This document shows, one piece after another, positions 7,911-15,829 of a stretch of DNA of 29,058 bases. Both the position numbers and the translations under genes were made by a program. How positions within the stretch are numbered: position 1 is the first letter of the stretch; every line of letters starts with the position of its first letter. The notes beneath the pieces were generated by a model. That model saw nothing but the letters and a program-made list of their open reading frames with translations, did not search any database and was not told the DNA's origin. Origin of the DNA: a virus; the IMG/VR virus record IMGVR_UViG_3300037882_001839, positions 1 to 29,058 of that record; one strand, 5' to 3'.

Positions 7911-8258
7911 CTATTTGATAATTTCATAAAGCGACGGGTCAAATTCATTTTCAGGAATTGTCCCCTCCGCGCCGTCTTTTAGTTGTCTCACGGTTAACAT
8001 TCTCGGTACACCGCCATTTGTACTTTGCGAGTTGACGCCGTTTTGCTGGCCTCCACCCATTCCTAATTGCTGCATTAAAAGCATTGTCAGAGGGTCAACT
8101 TGCTTTCCTCCAAGGCCAAGCATTGCCAATTGGTTATTGCCTAGCTGATCTATTCGAGGCCCATATTTCTCCGCTTGCCTTAGTTGCATAGGAAATCTAA
8201 GACCGGATGTAATCCCCTGCCCTAAAGCGTTTCCCAACATTGCCCATCTACTACCCAT
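7911..8258 (-). CDS. Small virion protein with conserved-looking 'GTIPENEFDPS' C-terminus
   Basis: The 115-residue protein has an N-terminal Gly/Leu-rich helix ('WAMLGNALGQGITSGL'), a Met/Gly/Gln-rich middle ('TMLLMQQLGMGGGQQNG') and an acidic C-terminus 'VRQLKDGAEGTIPENEFDPSLYE'. C-termini of the form 'G-x-x-G-T-I-P-x-x-E-F-D-P-x-x-Y' occur in several phage virion proteins encoded near ejection genes; this is recalled as a pattern, not verified by a search. The gene is 12 bases downstream of the Hint-domain protein and probably belongs to the same internal virion module. Confidence 0.5.
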   Translation of the reverse strand: MGSRWAMLGNALGQGITSGLRFPMQLRQAEKYGPRIDQLGNNQLAMLGLGGKQVDPLTMLLMQQLGMGGGQQNGVNSQSTNGGVPRMLTVRQLKDGAEGTIPENEFDPSLYEIIK

Positions 8259-8269
8259 AAATTACCCCA

Positions 8270-9415
8270 TCAGTTTTTAATTGTTGATCCCAATTTCACA
8301 CCGTTGGAAAAATAAAATCCTTCGCTCGTCAAAATATCGTACGTGTTTGGCGATTCGTGTTCTACCTCGCTAATCGACACGAGCTCGTCAAAATACGGAT
8401 GGCCATTTGACATGATAACTTCACCAGTTTTAAATTTGTGGTTGTAAAATTTATGCTCGCTGTCTCTTTGTCGTGATACCACAGCAAGAACAACGCCACC
8501 ATTAACCTTATCGCCAACCTTAATGTTTTCCACTTCCTCAGTAGCTCCGTTTGGCAATTCGATTTTTGTACCTCTCGGCAAGCACCACATACTAATTGCT
8601 TGGCCTGCCAGAGGAGCCAGACCTTGCAGGAGTCCAGGCTGACCTGCATTTCCAGGAGTCCCGCCAGCTGATAATCCATACAACCTAAACAAATCCTCAA
8701 TTGGTGTACGCTGTTTCTGGATTGCGTACTGAGCAAGCTGCAGCGCCTGCTGGTCAGACACGCCTTGATTTCTAAATATTTCTGCCGCCTGGTTCATTTC
8801 TCTTTGCGCATCAGCTTGTGCTTGGAATTGTTTTGCACCTAATTGCTGCTGTGCTTGTTGTCCTGCCAATTGTGCTAAGGCGTTTGATAGTTGGTCGCCA
8901 GTATCTCTTTTAATATTCTGAGTGCCCTGCAATGCGGCACCTGATTGATAAAGCCCGCGCTTGTTTATTTCTTCGTCAAAGTTAACAAGCTGCTCGTCCT
9001 GTCTTCTGTTTAAAATACTTTCTAAATTTGCCGCTAATGGACTGAACGCATCACCCACAGCCCTTGAAGCGTCAAATGTTTGCGTAAATTGGAATGGTGA
9101 TCTTTGGGCAAAATTTAACTGCGGAAACATGTTCTGATAGTTTTGCGCTGAGCCTTGAATGCCTTGCAGATTACCTAACTGGTTTTGTAGATTTTTTATT
9201 TCGTCTGTCTGTGTGTACTGAGGGTGTTTTGTTTGATAATCAGCAATTTGCTGCTCCAATGATTGAATCATGGAGTTGTTGGCGTCTTGAAATTGGGGAT
9301 TTGCGCCAAACAGGTTGCCAGTAAACAACTGGTTTAAAATGTTTCCTTGCTCCTCCCAACCAGGACCGCGAAACGCTTCTGCATCATTGCCAGAGCTTCC
9401 AAATAAAAAACTCAT
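8270..9415 (-). CDS. Virion protein with C-terminal Hint (intein/hedgehog-like) domain
   Basis: The 381-residue protein has two parts. Residues 1-277 are Gln/Asn/Ala-rich and helical ('NSMIQSLEQQIADYQTKHPQ', 'LAGQQAQQQLGAKQFQAQ'), typical of an internal or tail protein. Residues 278-381 match a Hint fold: the N-terminal nucleophile Cys278 in 'CLPRGTKIELPNG', then 'IKVGDKV', a 'SNGHPYF' motif (His of the TxxH type) near residue 339, and a closing 'TYDILTSEGFYFSNGVKLGS'. Hint domains perform an N-to-S acyl shift at the first Cys and cleave or transfer the upstream peptide. The end lacks the His-Asn pair and C-extein of a splicing intein, so splicing is not expected but N-terminal cleavage is possible. 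A processed protein of about 277 residues in the virion is the natural prediction. Confidence 0.78.
   Translation of the reverse strand: MSFLFGSSGNDAEAFRGPGWEEQGNILNQLFTGNLFGANPQFQDANNSMIQSLEQQIADYQTKHPQYTQTDEIKNLQNQLGNLQGIQGSAQNYQNMFPQLNFAQRSPFQFTQTFDASRAVGDAFSPLAANLESILNRRQDEQLVNFDEEINKRGLYQSGAALQGTQNIKRDTGDQLSNALAQLAGQQAQQQLGAKQFQAQADAQREMNQAAEIFRNQGVSDQQALQLAQYAIQKQRTPIEDLFRLYGLSAGGTPGNAGQPGLLQGLAPLAGQAISMWCLPRGTKIELPNGATEEVENIKVGDKVNGGVVLAVVSRQRDSEHKFYNHKFKTGEVIMSNGHPYFDELVSISEVEHESPNTYDILTSEGFYFSNGVKLGSTIKN
8273..8584 (-). other. Hint domain coding segment inside virion protein
   Basis: This segment encodes residues 278-381 of the protein above. It starts at the TGC codon for Cys278, directly after a Trp codon, and runs to the last Asn before the stop. 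It contains the Hint N-terminal block, the GD turn, the Ser-x-x-His motif and the C-terminal 'NGVKL' strand. It is about 104 residues long, which is the size of a minimal Hint domain without a homing endonuclease. Confidence 0.72.
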
Positions 9416-9425
9416 TTAAATACCG

Positions 9426-9971
9426 TTACGCCGATACCTCTTTCCCCGATTTTTTATGTAACTTGTTAAAATTACTTTTTGTCACACAGTACCTAATGAC
9501 ATCATGAAATGACCCGTTTTGATATATCTCGTGCTTCAATTCTGCCTCTTTGGTCATTCCCAACTTGCCAACACATTTTATCGCAGGCACATTGTCAATT
9601 CTTACTGTGCAAATAGCTTTGTAAAAATTCATCTGGTTAAGCAAATAATCTAAAAGCATTATTGAAGCCGCCACACCATGCTTACGCCCAAAATGCTTGT
9701 TATCAATTAACGTCCCAACAAAGGCATTTCTATGCCTTTCCTCAATCCTACTAATTGTTGCCATGCCCATTATTTCTTTCACATTACTAGCTTTCGTAAT
9801 AACAAACACTATATTTTTGCCATTCATGTGCGAATTTATTTCGACTGAGTTCATTACCGGAGCATTACAAAAAAAATAATCATAATCCCCCGAAAGTTGC
9901 CAGGCGTAAATATACGGCCACATTTCAGGCTCATAAGGCACAAGCCTTATTTCATCGTTGTTCAGGCGCAT
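9426..9971 (-). CDS. GNAT-family N-acetyltransferase (RimJ/RimL-like) in the virion operon
   Basis: The 181-residue protein resembles the RimJ/RimL-type acetyltransferase family. An N-terminal 'IRLVPYEPEMWPYIYAW' segment is followed by a beta strand 'NIVFVITKAS', 'EIMGMATISRIEERHRNAFVGTLI' (strand beta4 region), an acetyl-CoA loop 'KHFGRKHGVAA' replacing the usual R-x-x-G-x-G/A, and the C-terminal 'VRIDNVPAIKCVGKLGMTKEAELKHEIYQNG', a typical 'N-x-x-A-I-x-x-x-x-K-L-G-F' block. GNATs transfer acetyl from acetyl-CoA to an amine, in this subfamily usually a protein N-terminus. It lies between the S74 fibre and the Hint-domain protein in the late operon, so it may act on virion or host proteins late in infection; the substrate is unknown. 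Confidence 0.82.
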   Translation of the reverse strand: MRLNNDEIRLVPYEPEMWPYIYAWQLSGDYDYFFCNAPVMNSVEINSHMNGKNIVFVITKASNVKEIMGMATISRIEERHRNAFVGTLIDNKHFGRKHGVAASIMLLDYLLNQMNFYKAICTVRIDNVPAIKCVGKLGMTKEAELKHEIYQNGSFHDVIRYCVTKSNFNKLHKKSGKEVSA

Positions 9972-10021
9972 TAATCAGCCCCTTTATTTTAAAATTGTTT
10001 CACGTTGCACAATTGCACCGC

Positions 10022-10930
10022 TTATAAATGAAGCTTAGATTTAATAAAATCTATCTCCCCTTTCAATTCCTTGAGTGCTAGCACCATCGGAGCAATTAGC
10101 TCATGATAGCGCATACCCATAAACTCGCCACTTTTCTCAACGACAGAAGTATTACTGTCAATAATTTGATCTACTTCCTGGGCAATAAATCCATAATGGA
10201 TAAAATCTTGTCCATCACTTTCCTTAGTGTCAATCCATTGGAAGCTGACAGGGTTTAGTTTTGCGATTAATTCAACCCCTTGTTCTAATGGCTTGATGTT
10301 CTTTTTGAGTCGTTCATCAGAAGTGTTGATTGTCCCATTAGTTGCAAAGATTTCAGTAAAACGAAAGCTACTGTCACCAACTGGATAAGTGTTGTTGGTA
10401 GCTGGAGAGATTTTGCCAGTTCTAGTATTATAATTCACGTTTATATCAAACGTGTTTGATGCCTCATTGACTGATAAAGCTGCATTACCAGAGACAGTCA
10501 GGGAAAAAACCTCTGTTGATTCCACATACTTTATACTCGTCTCTGGTGTACCATCACCCAAAATCAGTTTCTTAGAGTCCCCTATGGAAACATCGTAAGA
10601 GCTATTAATTGTAAAAGTGTTGGCCGTTTCGTTGATTTTTAAAGCCTCATTGCCAGAAACAAAGATACTCAATATCTCGTCGGCGCTGCTGTAAATATAA
10701 TCATGAGATGACCTGTCGGCGTCAAAGACAAGTTTTGCGCCGCCATTCAGCTTAGTGTCCACTGTATGAGTATGAATGCCTGTCCAAGTGTAGGTTGTTG
10801 TCAAATTCATGTTTGACGAATCAATAGCCGCGTTTTGCAGCGTATACAGTGGATTAAAGCGCGCATTGACCTCTAAAGCGTCCGCCGTAGTTCCATTAAC
10901 AAATGTGTATGGGTCTGTTTGTACTGCCAT
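10022..10930 (-). CDS. Tail fibre protein with C-terminal S74 intramolecular chaperone peptidase
   Basis: The 302-residue protein has an N-terminal part with beta-rich repeats ('NEALKINETANTFTIN' near 94-109 and 'NAALSVNEASNTFDIN' near 149-164) that would form a trimeric fibre, and a C-terminal S74 domain from about residue 200. The domain shows 'TSDERLKKNI' with Ser204 and Lys209, the spacing of the Ser-Lys dyad in endosialidase-type chaperones, and later 'PVSFQWID' and 'GFIAQEV'. In the family this domain drives trimerisation and then cuts itself off just before the Ser. Cleavage here would leave a mature fibre of about 203 residues. The start overlaps the preceding stop as TAATG, so translation is coupled. 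Confidence 0.85.
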   Translation of the reverse strand: MAVQTDPYTFVNGTTADALEVNARFNPLYTLQNAAIDSSNMNLTTTYTWTGIHTHTVDTKLNGGAKLVFDADRSSHDYIYSSADEILSIFVSGNEALKINETANTFTINSSYDVSIGDSKKLILGDGTPETSIKYVESTEVFSLTVSGNAALSVNEASNTFDINVNYNTRTGKISPATNNTYPVGDSSFRFTEIFATNGTINTSDERLKKNIKPLEQGVELIAKLNPVSFQWIDTKESDGQDFIHYGFIAQEVDQIIDSNTSVVEKSGEFMGMRYHELIAPMVLALKELKGEIDFIKSKLHL

Positions 10931-11193
10931 TATGGGTTACTATATGGTGACCAAGAGCCATTCTTGTTTATATACAGGGCAGTCGTTGCCCCGCTGACTC
11001 TTATGTGCATATCTCCGTCTTTGCCCCCTGTCGGTGCGGCTGTGGTTGTTGTAAAAGTTACGTCCTGAAAATCCTGATTTTTTAATTTAAAGTAAACGTC
11101 CTGCATCCATTTTTCCAATTCGTAAAAAAATCCGCGCATCGACATTGGGATATCGTCGGAAGGCGGCAGTGCTGGGTACTTACGTAAAGTCAA
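10930..11193 (-). CDS. Small fibre-base/tail protein, unknown
   Basis: The 87-residue product starts at a TTG codon preceded by a strong GGAGGAG ribosome site, overlapping the stop of the upstream gene. It contains 'MSMRGFFYELEKWMQDVYFKLK' (an amphipathic helix) and a C-terminal 'GKDGDMHIRVSGATTALYINKNGSW' segment. Phrases such as 'G-x-x-G-D-x-x-x-x...YxxxNGxW' are frequent in small phage fibre proteins ('dockerin-like fibre caps'), so a minor fibre-base role is plausible but unproven. Stop and next ATG overlap as TAATG. Confidence 0.55.
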   Translation of the reverse strand: MTLRKYPALPPSDDIPMSMRGFFYELEKWMQDVYFKLKNQDFQDVTFTTTTAAPTGGKDGDMHIRVSGATTALYINKNGSWSPYSNP

Positions 11194-12782
11194 CTCTCCT
11201 CCACATATGCAGGCTGATAGCCCAAATTAGTAATGCCTATGTTTAACTCGTTTGTAATCATCTGCTCTGAAGCGTTGTTGTGATTTATTTGCACAACAAA
11301 ATACCTGCCAAAAATTGAGCCCTCGTCACTCGAATCAACATTAGACAACTCGACCCTTGTGTATTCAATATTTGGCGCGCTCCAATTTTCACTACCCCAA
11401 TTAAACTCGCCCCATATGGCGCCGGTAGCACTAAGAGCAATGGTCCCACTACCGCTATTTAAATCAGTCACAACACCGACAGAAGCATTAGTTGCCGTTC
11501 GTTGCGTGGTTAAAATACTCAAATCGGTAAGCATTTTTAATGTCGTGGCTGAACCAAAATCTAACTTTCTAGTTTGCCAAAATCCATTGATACCAGTGAC
11601 ACCTTCATCCAACTGCCCAGAATCTTGCTTTAGCGCAAAGCCTAGATAATCCCCAGTTATCAGCACATCACTTCCGCTTTCCTTCCATGTAGTCATGGCG
11701 TTTGCTTTGATCCCAGTATGATAAAGAATGGAACTTAAAGCTTTTCCTTCGGCATTTGAAAACGCATCATTGGCATAATCATAAACAACAATCTGGTTAT
11801 TCTGTGTCGTACTTGCCGTTGTTAACGCAATCCAATATTGTGACCGTGTAGTATAGTTTGCTGATACGCTTTTTGATCTTCTGTCATCGTTCATGCCGTC
11901 CATTAAAGGCTTTGCTGGGTCACTCAAATCTACTGTATTCTTTGATCCGTTAAAGCCCTTTAAGTATCCATCCTTGCCAAGAAAAATTAAAATATTTCCA
12001 TAGCGCCTTGAAGACACTTCCTGGATAGACCAGTGTGACAAAGTGCCGTCGTTTGAAATGACTCGATCAGCAAAAATATCCCTGTAGTTAGATCCTGACA
12101 CTGACCAAATTGCAGACTCCTGAAATACAATCAGACGGTCAGCAAAAACCGCCAGCCCTGTAATATACTCGCCCTTATTTTCAAATCTTACTAAATCAGT
12201 CGCAACCGTCCATGATTCTCCGTCAAGAATGCCAGACCAATATAAAATATCTTTATAAGCCACCCACAATTTATTTTTATGAACTACCGGATAATTAAAA
12301 TTTCCAGGTAGTCCCGTGATCGTCAACGCAGCCGCATTCCCGCTGCCAGTCCACTTTATCGGCGGGTTGGTCCCATTTGCTGCAATAATAATGTCATTTG
12401 TCGATGACGCATTTTTAAACTTTGCAAAACTCCAGTGAATATCTTCGTCATCAGTTATTGTCACTGCCCCAGTTTTATCAGTCCAAGCGTTTGATGCGTA
12501 CTGCTTAAATGCGTCTCCGCCAATCCCAACTTGATACAATGTATTATCTAACTTCGCCTCGAATAATCCTGTGATTTCTTTTGCTGTAGTGTCAGTTTTT
12601 TCTTTAAACGCAACTGTGTGCTTTTTTGTCGAGCCCTGCCTTGTCTCAACTGAATGCTCAGTAATATTCACATTCTGCAACGCAGACGCTTCTCGCGGGT
12701 CTGTAGAGATGTCTGAATATTTGTTATTCAGACCTAGAAACCTTTTGATTGAAATAGGTTGTGATGTCGTCTCAAGCCCCAT
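11190..12782 (-). CDS. Tail hub / packaged-DNA stabilisation protein (gp10-like, probable beta-propeller)
   Basis: The protein is about 530 residues. It opens 'ISIKRFLGLNNKYSDISTDPREASALQNVNI', a beginning typical of phage stopper/hub proteins that thread against the capsid portal. Repeated beta strands follow, with Trp-containing motifs such as 'YPVVHKNKLWVAYKD', 'LAVFADRLIVFQESAIWSV' and 'NILIFLGKDGYLKGF', suggesting a propeller. In P22-like podoviruses the equivalent (gp10) plugs the portal after packaging and carries the tail needle. I chose the ATG at 12782, which overlaps the upstream stop as TAATG and has AGGTGG at proper spacing. A GTG nine bases upstream lies inside that ribosome site and is less likely. 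Confidence 0.7.
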   Translation of the reverse strand: MGLETTSQPISIKRFLGLNNKYSDISTDPREASALQNVNITEHSVETRQGSTKKHTVAFKEKTDTTAKEITGLFEAKLDNTLYQVGIGGDAFKQYASNAWTDKTGAVTITDDEDIHWSFAKFKNASSTNDIIIAANGTNPPIKWTGSGNAAALTITGLPGNFNYPVVHKNKLWVAYKDILYWSGILDGESWTVATDLVRFENKGEYITGLAVFADRLIVFQESAIWSVSGSNYRDIFADRVISNDGTLSHWSIQEVSSRRYGNILIFLGKDGYLKGFNGSKNTVDLSDPAKPLMDGMNDDRRSKSVSANYTTRSQYWIALTTASTTQNNQIVVYDYANDAFSNAEGKALSSILYHTGIKANAMTTWKESGSDVLITGDYLGFALKQDSGQLDEGVTGINGFWQTRKLDFGSATTLKMLTDLSILTTQRTATNASVGVVTDLNSGSGTIALSATGAIWGEFNWGSENWSAPNIEYTRVELSNVDSSDEGSIFGRYFVVQINHNNASEQMITNELNIGITNLGYQPAYVEES

Positions 12783-13747
12783 TAAGCCCACCTAGGAAAT
12801 GATGCCGGTAGTCTCGCCTCAATCACATCTCTCGGAGCGTCAACACTATCCAGTGACCACACCCCATTTGGCTGATAACATTCGTCACGCATGTCTTTAA
12901 TTCTTGATTCTAATTGTTGGAATGTGAGCTGCGCCATTGCAGAATTATTCAAATGCTTAAAGCACTCAGTCTTTGCGTACAATTCAGGTGCGTCGTGATA
13001 TTGCTCAGGCAATAGTGAAATATCATCATCACCATAAATATTTGGAAGCTTCAGCGTAAAATCATAATAGATTGTGAGAGTACTTGAAGGAATTGTAAAA
13101 AAATCAACTATCGGATGACTCGCAGCCCTATCGTATGCCGCTAAAACAAGATTCGTCACGCCACCAGAATTTGAGGTTAGCGTCACCTTGCCAACACTTG
13201 AAGCATCCTTTGACACCCCTAGTATTTTTGTAAAAGTCGTTGTTGTCGAAACAGGTGTCGTGCCTGTTAATGTTTTTTTCTCAACTGTAAAAACATTACT
13301 TGAATCTAACCCCTGAATATTAACGTCCACTGCAGTATCACTTGCTGAACTAGAAGAAATAGCAATTGCACTTGCAGACGATGGCTGATTTTGTACTGGT
13401 GAAAACCCTTTGAGCCGGTAAAGATAAGGAACTCCGGTTGCCGTTGGTCCTGGCTCACGCATTCTAAATTCTTGCTCACTCATGTAACCGATATGTTGCG
13501 GGCTGCTTGTCTCGTAAAAAGTAATTAACTTTGACGTATCAACCAAAGGAGACAACGCATAAGCAGACGTTCCTGAAGCCGTGGTAAGCGTGTACCCGTA
13601 TTGCCGCAGCCACGGCCAGCCACCTTTGGGCCCTTTTGCCGCAACATACTTCTGCCCCCTGTTAAGCCAACGCTTAATTATCCCATCAATATTTGTCGCA
13701 GGATGACATTCAGCCTTAACATTTTTAACCATTTCAGCGACGTTCAA
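12782..13747 (-). CDS. Head-tail adaptor/connector protein
   Basis: The 321-residue product has an N-terminal helical region ('IKRWLNRGQKYVAAKGPKGG', 'WPWLRQYGYTLTTASGTSAYAL') typical of phage adaptor proteins that bind the portal ring. A Ser/Thr/Ala-rich middle domain (about 120-210) looks like an Ig-like insert ('NIQGLDSSNVFTVEKKTL'), and a C-terminal helical segment ends 'LESRIKDMRDECY'. The start is a TTG with AGGAG six bases upstream (a Met codon follows at position 6), so the non-ATG start is credible. It lies between the zinc-finger protein and the hub protein, the order expected for adaptor then hub in the tail-building pathway. The family assignment rests on position and fold pattern. 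Confidence 0.65.
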   Translation of the reverse strand: MNVAEMVKNVKAECHPATNIDGIIKRWLNRGQKYVAAKGPKGGWPWLRQYGYTLTTASGTSAYALSPLVDTSKLITFYETSSPQHIGYMSEQEFRMREPGPTATGVPYLYRLKGFSPVQNQPSSASAIAISSSSASDTAVDVNIQGLDSSNVFTVEKKTLTGTTPVSTTTTFTKILGVSKDASSVGKVTLTSNSGGVTNLVLAAYDRAASHPIVDFFTIPSSTLTIYYDFTLKLPNIYGDDDISLLPEQYHDAPELYAKTECFKHLNNSAMAQLTFQQLESRIKDMRDECYQPNGVWSLDSVDAPRDVIEARLPASFPRWA

Positions 13748-13756
13748 TTTGCGCTC

Positions 13757-14017
13757 CTAGTTTTTATGCGCTCTAGCCACATGTATTTTCATTCCAGATT
13801 CAGACTTAGAAATAAAATCGCAGTGGTTGCACGAAAACAAATCAACGCTTTCAGGTGCTTTTGCTATTGTTTCTTTTACCACATTCGCAGCCGGCTTCAC
13901 GATCTGCCCATTTACTAGCTTCCATTCAGGCCGCCAGTATTCGTAATGGTGCGAAATTTTAGGAGCATGGTGTCCGTTGTCGCCAGGTACAAAGTCATAT
14001 TGTGCGTATTTGTTCAT
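13757..14017 (-). CDS. Small C2H2-type zinc-finger protein in head-gene cluster
   Basis: The 86-residue protein has an aromatic, His-rich N-terminus ('NGHHAPKISHHYEYWRPEW') and a C-terminal classical zinc-finger pattern, residues about 62-85: C-x2-C-x12-H-x4-H ('FSCNHC...GMKIHVARAH'). All four ligands are present. Such fingers bind DNA, RNA or protein; in phage head clusters their role is not established. It lies after the terminator-like hairpin downstream of the decoration gene and 10 bases before the adaptor gene. The ribosome site is weak (TAGG about 11 bases upstream), so expression may be low or depend on readthrough. A structural zinc role is as likely as DNA binding. Confidence 0.7.
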   Translation of the reverse strand: MNKYAQYDFVPGDNGHHAPKISHHYEYWRPEWKLVNGQIVKPAANVVKETIAKAPESVDLFSCNHCDFISKSESGMKIHVARAHKN

Positions 14018-14029
14018 AAATTTTAAAAC

Positions 14030-14059
14030 CTACGGGTGAAGCCTAAACTCCACCCGCAG
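14030..14059 (-). terminator. Intrinsic-terminator-like hairpin after capsid/decoration genes
   Basis: On the minus strand a hairpin with stem CTGCGGGTG / CACCCGTAG (nine pairs with one G-T wobble, 12-base loop) lies in the 59-base gap between decoration and zinc-finger genes. It is followed by GTTTT. The U tract is short, so it probably terminates only part of transcription, lowering expression of the tail genes relative to capsid and decoration protein. Confidence 0.5.
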
Positions 14060-14076
14060 ATTAGTCCAAAGCAGAA

Positions 14077-14856
14077 TCAAGCAGTACTTGCTCCCAATTT
14101 ATAAATCGGGCCGCAAAACATAAAAACACATGCTTTTCTAAGCACTGTGTCCGATGCAATTGACGATTTATTAAATGCTACTCGCATATCGAGAACAGCA
14201 CCTGCTCCGTCTGTCAACAATGAAGTACCAGCTATCAGTGATTCCTCAACAGGAACCGCAGTGCCAGCAGCAACAATGTTTGCAGAAGGATGAAGCCCGT
14301 AAAATTGAACCCAACCGTAATCGTACTGGTCTTGTGCTGCCATAACTACGCCTGCAACTTGTGCAGACTCATCGTTAGCGGCAGAATTTTCACAAGCCCA
14401 TGGAACAATGATTTCAAAATCATCATTGGCCGCAGGAGCGGCACTGAATGCGTCATTTGAATCAATTGTTATTACAGTGGTTGTATTTTTTACGATACGG
14501 CCTGTTTCGCCTTCAGGAGCTGCGCCAGCAGCACCGGCGTCATCGGTGCAACGTAAAAGAGCATCAACATAAATATCAGCAGTCAAACTACTCGTTGTGA
14601 TTGACGTAGTTGTTCCCGATGTAACGTTGGTGATTGTTACGTTGTCTTTAAAAGAGCGCAATGCGCCGATAGCAGCACCGCCACTTTGGTCTTCACGCAG
14701 ATATATAAATCCGCGTAATCCCCAAATTGGATGGTGGTCCCAACGCACTATTCCCTTTTTTTCAAGTGGCGTCGCACTTGTTGAATCTAGCTCAGTGGCC
14801 CAGCTCATTTGGGTGGTACCTCCAAGCGTTAATAATGAAGCGGCTTGAATTGTCAT
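14077..14856 (-). CDS. Head decoration/capsid-stabilising protein candidate
   Basis: The 259-residue protein is beta-rich with many Thr/Ala/Gly ('DNVTITNVTSGTTTSITTSSL', 'VIDSNDAF'-type strands) and no hydrophobic signal. It follows the major capsid gene by 12 bases and has a near-perfect AAAGGAGGT ribosome site, implying very high expression as for a capsid component. A minor or decoration protein that binds the shell is the best fit; an alternative is a tail-tube-type protein. A segment 'GWVQFYGLHPSANIVAAGTAVPVEESLIAG' is typical of phage decoration or capsid-accessory proteins. Confidence 0.6.
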   Translation of the reverse strand: MTIQAASLLTLGGTTQMSWATELDSTSATPLEKKGIVRWDHHPIWGLRGFIYLREDQSGGAAIGALRSFKDNVTITNVTSGTTTSITTSSLTADIYVDALLRCTDDAGAAGAAPEGETGRIVKNTTTVITIDSNDAFSAAPAANDDFEIIVPWACENSAANDESAQVAGVVMAAQDQYDYGWVQFYGLHPSANIVAAGTAVPVEESLIAGTSLLTDGAGAVLDMRVAFNKSSIASDTVLRKACVFMFCGPIYKLGASTA

Positions 14857-14868
14857 TTGATACCTCCT

Positions 14869-15819
14869 TTAAGCTGTTACACCAGACAGATTGAACATAG
14901 ATTCACGTCTACGAGTCGCAAGTTGCGAATAGACTTTAATCTTTGCTACTAAAATGTCTTGGTTTGCAGGTTCGATGAATTTGCCGGTTACGAAATTATA
15001 ATCACTGTGGATATATAATTTAGTCCAGCGAGAGTTTATGCCATAGATTCGATCAGACGTGCATTTAGCGTCATAGATAAAATCAATACCCTCAACTTTG
15101 AGGGCCTTGAAACCTAGGTCTGCTAGTTCAGGATTTCTGAACTCTGCTCGTCCGTTTGCTACCGTTTGCAGATAGCCAAAGATGGTGGCTGTTGTAACAA
15201 TCAAATCAACCATATCGTTTCCACGTTGTGTGTTACGAATAGCTGTTTGAATTGCTGTCAAACCGCCTGTGGCAAAAGAACCTACGCTGGTGTTTGTGGT
15301 ATTTCTCCAAAAACTTTCGTTTGCAGAGTTAATACCGCCAAGGGTTCCAGTTGTTGGGTCCGTGGGAGCCAAAGCTTCCAAACCAAGGTTATCTTTTCCA
15401 CTGTTACCGGTGCCGTCACCAAACAACATAGTAGCCATTTTTTCCTCAAGCGATAGCTCGGCCTGCATGATGACATCCTCCATGAGACTTTCTTGAGCTT
15501 CTTTGCCGGAATTTCTAGCCTTCTCTATTTCTTCGATGATTGCTGGGCACACTGTTTGTTTCCAGTTATACTCAGCAGCACTAATGCCATCTTGTTTGGT
15601 TATATCAATGACATCACTGCCGGAATATGATTGAGCGTTTGCAAATTCATGCAAAAGTCTCAGTACAATCGAATCGCCACCAGAGAGTTTTACCGCGCCT
15701 TTTGACTTCATTACTCCTAAAAACGGGATGTGATTAGAAATATTATCAGCCATTTTGCCAGCGTAATTCTTCAACGTGGTAGACGCAACTCGATCAAAAT
15801 TTGCGTTTGCTTGTGACAT
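14869..15819 (-). CDS. Major capsid protein
   Basis: The 316-residue protein has the features of an HK97-fold coat protein without a long delta domain: an N-terminal arm ('FDRVASTTLKNYAGKMADN'), 'IPFLGVMKSKGAVK', 'GGDSIVLRLLHE', a long spine helix ('CPAIIEEIEKARNSGKEAQESLMEDVIMQAELSLEEKMATMLF'), then the P/A-domain segments 'LTAIQTAIRNTQRGNDMVDLIVTT' and 'GFKALKVEGIDFIYD'. The last part, 'VTGKFIEPANQDILVAKIKVYSQLATRRRESMFNLSG', is typical of coat C-termini. It follows the scaffold gene and precedes the decoration gene, the standard head order. Confidence 0.85.
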   Translation of the reverse strand: MSQANANFDRVASTTLKNYAGKMADNISNHIPFLGVMKSKGAVKLSGGDSIVLRLLHEFANAQSYSGSDVIDITKQDGISAAEYNWKQTVCPAIIEEIEKARNSGKEAQESLMEDVIMQAELSLEEKMATMLFGDGTGNSGKDNLGLEALAPTDPTTGTLGGINSANESFWRNTTNTSVGSFATGGLTAIQTAIRNTQRGNDMVDLIVTTATIFGYLQTVANGRAEFRNPELADLGFKALKVEGIDFIYDAKCTSDRIYGINSRWTKLYIHSDYNFVTGKFIEPANQDILVAKIKVYSQLATRRRESMFNLSGVTA

Positions 15820-15829
15820 GTTCTACCTT

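Noticed and set aside
12783-12791. GTG start for the hub protein
   Set aside because: The GTG lies within the ribosome site that serves the ATG at 12782, and the ATG overlaps the previous stop as TAATG.
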